Below are positions 14,829-21,368 of a DNA stretch of 21,368 bases, one piece after another (position 1 is the first letter of the stretch; each line of letters begins with the position of its first letter). This DNA is from Thiomargarita sp. GTDB lineage: Bacteria; Pseudomonadota; Gammaproteobacteria; Beggiatoales; Beggiatoaceae. The notes beneath the pieces are model-generated. The model did not search any database, was not told the origin of the DNA, and saw only the letters and a list, made by a program, of their open reading frames with translations. A program made the translations under genes and the position numbers. The stretch spans positions 1-21,368 of the forward strand of contig DAOVZS010000012.1 of the NCBI GenBank assembly GCA_030635005.1, read 5' to 3'.

Positions 14829-17800
14829 ATGTCTCCACAAGAAGTCATAGACAAAATAGATCAAAAGTTTACGCCTCTCCAAGCACAACACATTAAAATA
14901 TTTCTAAAATATTTCCCTGATTCATACGACACTGCTGTTTCTTACTGGAAATTTACACATCAATATACTACGAATCAAACAAAAGTACATATTTATAATC
15001 CGCAATGGCATGATTCTCATACTATTATTAGTATTCTTATTAAAGATATGCCATTCTTAGTCGATTCAATACGTATGGCTTTAAATCGACTCAAGGTAAC
15101 GATTCACTTAATTATTGATCCCGTGCTCTCAGTACAACGTGACTCGCAAGGTTATTTACGCTCATACACACAAGCAGGCACACAAGAGTCTATTATTCAT
15201 ATTGAGATTGAGAAACAAACTGAGCCTACTGTTTTAAAGAATATTAGTCAAGAATTGGAATATGTTTTAAAAGATTTACGCCAAGCTGTTGATGATTGGC
15301 AAGCGATGTCTGAGAAAATGGCTGAGATTTTAGACACTCTAAAAAACACTTCTACAGAAGAAGTATCAGAAATATGTGATTTTTTACACTGGGCACAAAA
15401 TAATCATTTTACATTTTTAGGATATCAACATGATCAAGAACCTGGGCTGGGTATTTTACGTCATGCTCAGAATTTTGAAAGTTTTATAGCACATTCTAAA
15501 TCTTTAGTCCTCACTAAAACAAATACACATTCAACCATACATCGTCCTGTACGTATGGATTATATCGGTATTACTTCGCACGAGTTTCCAGGTGAACATC
15601 GCTTTATCGGTTTATTCACATCAGCTGCCTATCACCAACTTGCGATTGAAACACCGATGATTAGGCACAAAATAAAATATGTTTTTGAAAAAACTGGGTT
15701 TTGGCATAGTACGCATAAAGATCAAGCCATGCTTTATATTTTAGAAACGTATCCGCGTGATGAATTATTTCAAATTGAGCCTGAACACTTGCGACAAACT
15801 GTCAATAGTATTTTAAAACTCAATCATCAAGCCATTCGTCTTTTTGTACGTGCCGATACTTTTCATAGATTTTTTTCTTGTCTTGTTTATATCTCGCGTG
15901 ATTCATACAATACTGATTGTCGTCAGCGTATGGAAAAAGTGTTACGTGCTGCTTTTGGTGGACAGCATATTGAATTTAATGTACAGCTTTCAGAATCAAT
16001 TTGGGCTCAAATACATTTTATTGTCTATACCCCTACTGATGTTCAGTATGATATCAAAAATATTGAAGATAAATTGATTGAAGTTACCCGTGTATGGACT
16101 GATGTCTTGCATCATACCTTAATTCAACATCATGGTGAACAGGTCGGTAATCGTTTATTTCTCCATTATAAAAACGCTTTTCCTGTTGCATATAAAGAAG
16201 ATTTTTCTGCGTTGGATGCTTTATCTGATATTGATAAGATAGAACATATTATTCAACATGATGGATTAGCCTTAGATTTATATGATAGTTGTCGTTTTAA
16301 AATATTTCTTCCCAAAAATCATCTTTCGCTTTCAGAAGTCTTACCCATGTTAGAAAATATGGGCGTCAAAGTGCTTAGCGAACGTGCTTATGAAGTAAAT
16401 CCTGTTTGGATTCAAGATTTTGGTTTAGAGCATGATGAAAAATCATTAGATTTTCGAGCAATCAAAACTGTCTTTCAAGATGTTTTTGAACGTGTGTGGC
16501 GGGGTGATATAGAAAATGATGGTTTTAATCGTCTTGCTTTACGAGCAAAAATGACTTGGCGTGAAATTATTATTTTTCGGGCGTATTGGAAATATTTGCG
16601 ACAAACGAATGCGAGTTTTAGTCAGGTATATGTTGAACACGCTTTAATTAATAATCATCACATTACGGTGAATTTACTGAAACTCTTTTATGCACGGTGT
16701 AAATTTTCACAAAATACTGAACATTTAGAGCATGAAATCAGTCAATCTCTTGATGCTATAGAAAGTTTAGATGAAGATCGTATCTTGAGATTATTTTTTA
16801 ACACGATTTTGGCAACTTTACGTACCAATTATTTTCAAAATAAAGCATATTTATCCTTTAAACTAGATCCCAGTAAAGTACCTGACTTACCTGAACCGCG
16901 TCCGATGTTTGAGATTTTTGTCTATTCTCCGAGTGTTGAAGGGGTGCATTTACGCGGTGGAAAAGTAGCCCGGGGTGGCTTACGATGGTCAGATCGTCTT
17001 GAGGATTTTCGGACAGAAATTCTGGGCTTAGTCAAAGCACAACGTGTCAAAAATGCTGTTATTGTACCTGTAGGTTCAAAAGGCGGTTTTGTGGTAAAAC
17101 GTGGCACAGGTATTGAATGTTATAAAATCTTTATACGTGGTTTATTAGATTTAACGGATAATATCATTGAGGGCACAATAGTCCCACCTGACAACGTGGT
17201 CAGATATGATACTGATGATCCTTATTTAGTCGTTGCAGCTGATAAGGGCACAGCAACTTTTTCAGATATTGCGAATGACATCGCCAAGGAATATCATTTC
17301 TGGTTAGGAGATGCTTTTGCTTCTGGGGGTTCTAGTGGCTATGATCATAAAAAAATGGCGATTACCGCACGAGGTGCTTGGGAATCTGTAAAACAACATT
17401 TTCGTGATTTTGGCGTCAATACACAAACACAAGATTTTACGGTGATCGGTATTGGTGATATGTCTGGTGATGTGTTTGGTAATGGGATGTTATTATCGCC
17501 ACATATTCAACTTGTGGGTGCTTTTAATCATCAGCATATTTTTTTAGATCCTACGCCGAAAAACGGACTTCAAGAACGTCAACGTTTATTTAATTTACCC
17601 CGTTCCACTTGGGCAGATTATAATCCAGAACTCATTTCTACAGGCGGTGGGGTGTTTTCACGTCGCAGTAAAATGATCACGCTCAGTGCTCAGATACAAA
17701 CACTTTTAAATATCCAAGCGAAAACTGTAAGCTCTAACACATTAATCCAAGCAATGTTATGTGCACCTGTAGATTTATTATGGAATGGGGGAATTGGTAC

Positions 17801-19277
17801 TTATGTGAAGGCAGAGACTGAGCATCATACAGATGTGGGAGATAAATCTAATGATGCTTTACGTGTTAATGGAAAAGACTTACGTTGTAAAGTAGTGGGG
17901 GAAGGGGGTAATCTTGGCTTTACCCAATTGGGACGGATTGAATATGCTCTTAAGGGTGGGCGTATTTATACAGATGCGATTGATAATTCAGGAGGTGTTG
18001 ATTGTTCGGATCATGAAGTCAATATTAAAATACTGTTGAATAAAATGACTCACAGGAATGATTTGCTCGTTGAAATGACCGAATCAGTTGCCAATTTAGT
18101 GTTAAAAAACAATTATGTACAAATACAATCCCTTAAAATTCCTTTAGCTTTATCTCCCCAAATGCTTGATGTGCATACCCGCTTTCTTCGATACTTAGAA
18201 AAACAAGGGCATATAGAGCGACATTTAGAATTTTTACCTAATAATAAAACTTTAGCAGAACGACGGGCAGCTCAACAAGGTCTAACTTCTCCTGAATTGT
18301 GTGTTTTACTCTCTTATAGTAAAATCACCTTGTATCAGGCTTTGCTAGAATCGGATTTAGTAGATAAACCATATTTCAAAACCATATTGGCAGATTATTT
18401 TCCAGATCCATTACCGAAACGGTTTGATAAAGAGATCGCATCACACCGTTTACACCGTGAAATTATTGCGACACAAATTAGCAATTTAGTGGTCAATCGT
18501 GGGGGAATCGTCTTTGTTTATATGTTAGAAGAGGAAACAGGACAAAAAATATCTGATATTGTTTCAGCATTTCTTGTCTCTTGTGAGATTTTTGAAATAC
18601 ACAAAATTTGTGTAGAGATTGAAACGCTTGATAATAAAATCAGTGCTGATGTACAAACACAATTAATGATGAGTACGCGTCAACATATTGAACGTACTGC
18701 TCGTTGGTTACTATGTCATCACCAGATGCCTTTAGAAATAAGCCAAACTATTCATGATTTTCACCCCGGTGTGATGAGATTAGTAAACAGTTTATTAAGT
18801 TTAATGGATCAAGCGGAACGAGATTCTTTAGAGCAGTCGGTTCAAGATTTAGTCACTTCTGGAGTACCTTTAGCATTAGCACATCGCATTGCTCATTTAG
18901 AAATCTGGTTATCCGCTTTAAATATTGTTAAAGTGAGCAATACTGTTGACATTGCTTTAGAAAATGTCGCCACAGTACATTTTTTGTTAGCAACGCGTTT
19001 AAAATTACATTGGCTTCGTCAAAAAATTGGTGATTTAGCACGCGATAATCGCTGGACTGCGTTATCACGTTCTACCTTACGTGATGAATTATCACGAACA
19101 CACCGCAAGCTCACCACACTTGTCTTGCAAACTGAAGGAGATGTTGATATGTGGATGCTAAAAAACAAAAGACAAGTGGACAGGTATCAACAAGTATTAT
19201 CGGATATTTCACATGTTGAAAAACCATATTTAGCGATGTTATCAGTCGCTTTACGGGAGATCCAGAATTTATTATGA
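14829..19277 (+). CDS. gdhB: Large NAD-specific glutamate dehydrogenase (GDH-180 type)
   Basis: Catabolic NAD+-linked glutamate dehydrogenase of the very large class, converting glutamate to 2-oxoglutarate and ammonia. It has 1482 residues; Pseudomonas-type homologues are about 1620, and the shortfall includes some 40 N-terminal residues and several loops. The start is the first ATG after an in-frame stop, with AGGA upstream. The N-terminal third has ACT-like regulatory sequence (DMPFLVDSIRMALNR). The catalytic core shows GGLRWSDR (about 716-723), LVKAQRVKNAVIVPVGSKGGF with the substrate-binding lysines (about 733-753), VIGIGDMSGDVFGNG (about 872-886, NAD domain), DLLWNGGIGTYVK and VVGEGGNLG (about 1020). 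A helical C-terminal domain follows. Its TGA stop overlaps the next gene's ATG (ATGA). Confidence 0.93.
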   Translation: MSPQEVIDKIDQKFTPLQAQHIKIFLKYFPDSYDTAVSYWKFTHQYTTNQTKVHIYNPQWHDSHTIISILIKDMPFLVDSIRMALNRLKVTIHLIIDPVLSVQRDSQGYLRSYTQAGTQESIIHIEIEKQTEPTVLKNISQELEYVLKDLRQAVDDWQAMSEKMAEILDTLKNTSTEEVSEICDFLHWAQNNHFTFLGYQHDQEPGLGILRHAQNFESFIAHSKSLVLTKTNTHSTIHRPVRMDYIGITSHEFPGEHRFIGLFTSAAYHQLAIETPMIRHKIKYVFEKTGFWHSTHKDQAMLYILETYPRDELFQIEPEHLRQTVNSILKLNHQAIRLFVRADTFHRFFSCLVYISRDSYNTDCRQRMEKVLRAAFGGQHIEFNVQLSESIWAQIHFIVYTPTDVQYDIKNIEDKLIEVTRVWTDVLHHTLIQHHGEQVGNRLFLHYKNAFPVAYKEDFSALDALSDIDKIEHIIQHDGLALDLYDSCRFKIFLPKNHLSLSEVLPMLENMGVKVLSERAYEVNPVWIQDFGLEHDEKSLDFRAIKTVFQDVFERVWRGDIENDGFNRLALRAKMTWREIIIFRAYWKYLRQTNASFSQVYVEHALINNHHITVNLLKLFYARCKFSQNTEHLEHEISQSLDAIESLDEDRILRLFFNTILATLRTNYFQNKAYLSFKLDPSKVPDLPEPRPMFEIFVYSPSVEGVHLRGGKVARGGLRWSDRLEDFRTEILGLVKAQRVKNAVIVPVGSKGGFVVKRGTGIECYKIFIRGLLDLTDNIIEGTIVPPDNVVRYDTDDPYLVVAADKGTATFSDIANDIAKEYHFWLGDAFASGGSSGYDHKKMAITARGAWESVKQHFRDFGVNTQTQDFTVIGIGDMSGDVFGNGMLLSPHIQLVGAFNHQHIFLDPTPKNGLQERQRLFNLPRSTWADYNPELISTGGGVFSRRSKMITLSAQIQTLLNIQAKTVSSNTLIQAMLCAPVDLLWNGGIGTYVKAETEHHTDVGDKSNDALRVNGKDLRCKVVGEGGNLGFTQLGRIEYALKGGRIYTDAIDNSGGVDCSDHEVNIKILLNKMTHRNDLLVEMTESVANLVLKNNYVQIQSLKIPLALSPQMLDVHTRFLRYLEKQGHIERHLEFLPNNKTLAERRAAQQGLTSPELCVLLSYSKITLYQALLESDLVDKPYFKTILADYFPDPLPKRFDKEIASHRLHREIIATQISNLVVNRGGIVFVYMLEEETGQKISDIVSAFLVSCEIFEIHKICVEIETLDNKISADVQTQLMMSTRQHIERTARWLLCHHQMPLEISQTIHDFHPGVMRLVNSLLSLMDQAERDSLEQSVQDLVTSGVPLALAHRIAHLEIWLSALNIVKVSNTVDIALENVATVHFLLATRLKLHWLRQKIGDLARDNRWTALSRSTLRDELSRTHRKLTTLVLQTEGDVDMWMLKNKRQVDRYQQVLSDISHVEKPYLAMLSVALREIQNLL

Positions 19278-21241
19278 ATAACAACACGTCAGAAAATACT
19301 GATAATATTGCTACAAACGAGAATCAAAATGTTATTTTGATTCGTAACAAGAATGATGATAATAAATCAAATGATATCCGAATTTCTTTGCAACTCGCCG
19401 ATCCAGAAGAAAGTACACAGACACAAAATGATGAAGAATCCATTGATTTTTTAGTTTATTGGCATATATTCAAAAAATATCTTGGAATCACTGTATTCCT
19501 CACCTTATTTATTGGGTTATTAGCAATACTTGTCGCATATTCATTACAACCCATTTATCGTTCAACAGCTTTTTTTCTACTTGAAATGGGCAAAAGTAAT
19601 GTTGTACCTATTAATGATATTAATCAGGCTGGCAGAAGTGGTCGTTACGGCATTCATCCGTATCAATATGATTATCATATTAAAACTCAGATAGAAATCC
19701 TACAATATCGTGCATTATCTGAAAAGCTAGTCAAGAAACTTAAGTTAGTATCTCACCCAGTTTTTTTGCCTAAAAAAGACTCCTCAAGATTCAATATTAA
19801 CTGGCGTCAGTGGTTCTCTGCATTATTACCCCCTTCTCCCCAAAAAAGACTTCTTTCAGACAAAGAAAAGCAGCAGCGTGTTGTGAATGCTGTGATGTAC
19901 AATTTAAAAATTGACCAGATTAGAGATACCTTAATATTGGGTATTCGTTATGAATCTCCCAGTGCAAAATTATCAAGTCAAATTGTAAATACTTTGCTTG
20001 AATTGTATATTGAACAAGAATTTTTGGCCAAACAAGCCATGAGTAGTAAAGCATCTGAGTGGTTGACAAGTCGTATCAATAGTTTACGCAAAAATTTACT
20101 CAAATCTGAAAAGAAGTTGCAAGCGTATATGGAGAAGGAAAATCTTGTCAGCGTGACAGATGTGAAAAGTGTAGCCACGATACATATTGAACAAACAGTT
20201 GCGAATTTAGTAGAAGCACGTTTGCATCTTGCACAAACGAAAAGTGTCTATGCACAAGTTCAAAAATTAAAAAATAAATCTAGTCAGGCTTTTGAATCCG
20301 TACCAGCTGTGCTTAATCATCCACTTGTACAAGATTTGAAAAAAATAGAATTAGCAGCCAGTCGGAAAATTTCTGAGATGAAGGAATCTTATGGACGAAA
20401 ACATCCTAATATGATTTCTGCTCAAGTGGAATTAAAAACCGCACGTTCGAATACTAATAAGCAAATTAAATTAGTGATTGGGGGCATTCTGAACGAGTAT
20501 GAAATAGCCACTGCTAATGTGAAAGCACTGAGACAATATTTGCAAGAAAATAAAGCCATGGTGCAAAAAATTAACAAAAAGCACTATCGGCTTAAGGTAT
20601 TGGAACGAGAAGTGGCTATGAATCGTAAATTGTATGATTTGTTTCTAACCCGTTTTAAAGAAACAGATGCTTTACAAGATATACAAACATTACAATCAAC
20701 AGCAGGACGTATCGTTGAACCTGCTTTAGTAAGTACAATCCCTTATAAACCGCGAAAAACACGGATTGTGCTGATCAGTATGTTATTGGGTTTTATTTTC
20801 TTAAATATTTTGGCCTTTATGTATGAATATATTGACAATACTTTAAGCAATAGTGATGATGTTGAACAGAAATTAGGAATATCTATATTGGGTGCATTAC
20901 CCAAAATTCCAGTCTCTAGAAAAGATGAATTAAAACCTCGTTTGATGTTTTTAAAAGAGCAAAACTCACAATTTGCTGAGTCTATTCGGAACATTCGTAC
21001 GGGTATTATGTTGTCTGATGTTGATATCACTCAAAAGGTATTGTTGGTGACTTCTTCTATGCCCGGTGAAGGAAAATCAACGGTGTCTGTTAATGAAGCC
21101 TTTGCATTAGGACAAATGGGCAAAACGTTATTGATTGAAGCAGATATACGACGTCCCACGATGACGAAAACATTCGGATTAAATCGTAAAGCACCTGGTT
21201 TATCTGAATTAATATCAGGAACGGGCACATTTGAAGAATGA
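19274..21241 (+). CDS. Wzc-like polysaccharide co-polymerase/tyrosine autokinase, interrupted by in-frame TGA
   Basis: Inner-membrane protein of exopolysaccharide export combining a Wzz chain-length domain with a cytoplasmic BY-type kinase. The start overlaps the dehydrogenase stop (ATGA); GGGAGA lies about 12 bases upstream. After a polar N-terminus, TM1 is at about 71-91, then a periplasmic Wzz region with long coiled-coil sequence (about 260-480). TM2 is at about 496-516, preceded by a Wzz-like proline motif (VSTIPYKPRK). The kinase part shows Walker A SSMPGEGKST (about 594-603) and Walker A' LLIEADIRRP (about 619-628). Reading stops at TGA 21239-21241 (codon 656), before the Walker B motif and tyrosine tail. 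The same frame continues with family-like sequence to the window end, so this is a nonsense mutation, recoding or a sequence error. Confidence 0.85.
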   Translation: MNNNTSENTDNIATNENQNVILIRNKNDDNKSNDIRISLQLADPEESTQTQNDEESIDFLVYWHIFKKYLGITVFLTLFIGLLAILVAYSLQPIYRSTAFFLLEMGKSNVVPINDINQAGRSGRYGIHPYQYDYHIKTQIEILQYRALSEKLVKKLKLVSHPVFLPKKDSSRFNINWRQWFSALLPPSPQKRLLSDKEKQQRVVNAVMYNLKIDQIRDTLILGIRYESPSAKLSSQIVNTLLELYIEQEFLAKQAMSSKASEWLTSRINSLRKNLLKSEKKLQAYMEKENLVSVTDVKSVATIHIEQTVANLVEARLHLAQTKSVYAQVQKLKNKSSQAFESVPAVLNHPLVQDLKKIELAASRKISEMKESYGRKHPNMISAQVELKTARSNTNKQIKLVIGGILNEYEIATANVKALRQYLQENKAMVQKINKKHYRLKVLEREVAMNRKLYDLFLTRFKETDALQDIQTLQSTAGRIVEPALVSTIPYKPRKTRIVLISMLLGFIFLNILAFMYEYIDNTLSNSDDVEQKLGISILGALPKIPVSRKDELKPRLMFLKEQNSQFAESIRNIRTGIMLSDVDITQKVLLVTSSMPGEGKSTVSVNEAFALGQMGKTLLIEADIRRPTMTKTFGLNRKAPGLSELISGTGTFEE

Positions 21242-21368
21242 ATTCATGAGATCGATGATGAGAATAGTATTGAAGGCAGTATTCATTTAATTCCCAGTGG
21301 TACAACAGTACCGCATCCGCTTGAATTGCTGGGTTCAGAACGCTTTAAAGCGGTGATGGAAAAATTAA
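21242..21368 (+). pseudogene. Continuation of the Wzc-like kinase domain beyond the in-frame stop
   Basis: In the same frame as the preceding gene, 42 codons read through without another stop to the window edge, ending in HLIPSGTTVPHP, LELLGSERFKAVMEKL. These match the part of BY-kinases between Walker A' and Walker B (a LIP/LPAG...P...ELL...F motif). There is no in-frame start with a ribosome site directly after the TGA, so this part would not be made independently unless restart occurs further on. Confidence 0.7.

Noticed and set aside
19275..21241. Reassignment of TGA to a sense codon in this genome
   Set aside because: TGA ends the glutamate dehydrogenase reading frame at its expected C-terminus, and tryptophan positions in the other genes use TGG. 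One interrupted gene does not support a variant code.

Overview
The window looks like chromosomal DNA of a sulfur-oxidising gammaproteobacterium. The reasons are reverse-type dissimilatory sulfite reductase (dsrAB), the NAD(P)H-linked DsrL flavoprotein that accompanies it in sulfur oxidisers, and APS reductase (aprBA), all in AT-rich DNA. Two accessory loci, a large NAD-dependent glutamate dehydrogenase and a Wzc-like polysaccharide co-polymerase/kinase, are also present. This combination would suit a Beggiatoa/Thioploca/Thiomargarita-like member of the Thiotrichales. That placement is inference from gene content and base composition, not from a marker tree.

Layout. Positions 1-2273 (minus strand) carry dsrA followed by dsrB, which runs off the left edge. 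A 622-bp AT-rich divergent intergenic region (2274-2895) holds candidate promoters for both directions, a perfect FNR-type box, two 14-bp palindromes and repeated octamers. Positions 2896-7924 (plus) carry pntA, pntB and dsrL: the proton-translocating transhydrogenase followed by the pyridine-nucleotide oxidoreductase of the Dsr pathway. An 18-bp-stem hairpin lies between pntB and dsrL, and a strong terminator follows dsrL. Positions 7971-9426 (minus) carry a Tat-exported superoxide-reductase-like protein and a di-heme cytochrome c peroxidase. Position 9535 (plus) starts a small unrecognised coiled-coil protein. Positions 10060-12504 carry aprB and aprA with a near-consensus promoter and a textbook terminator. 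Positions 12583-14746 carry a GrpE-like protein and an Hsp70 without the C-terminal lid. Positions 14829-19277 carry the glutamate dehydrogenase, overlapping by ATGA the Wzc-like gene, which is broken by an in-frame TGA and runs off the right edge.

How it fits together. DsrAB oxidises reduced sulfane sulfur to sulfite, DsrL passes the electrons to NAD(P)+, and PntAB could interconvert the NADH and NADPH pools using the proton gradient. AprBA then oxidises sulfite to APS. The dsrA, pntA and aprB upstream regions share an ACTTGAC-containing -35 element, and the dsrA and aprB promoters also share the same 16-bp spacer. The superoxide reductase/peroxidase pair would form a periplasmic route from superoxide to water. 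I found no tRNA, rRNA, CRISPR array or insertion sequence. The least conventional items are the pntAB-dsrL linkage, the lidless Hsp70 with its dedicated GrpE, the SOR-peroxidase pair and the interrupted kinase.
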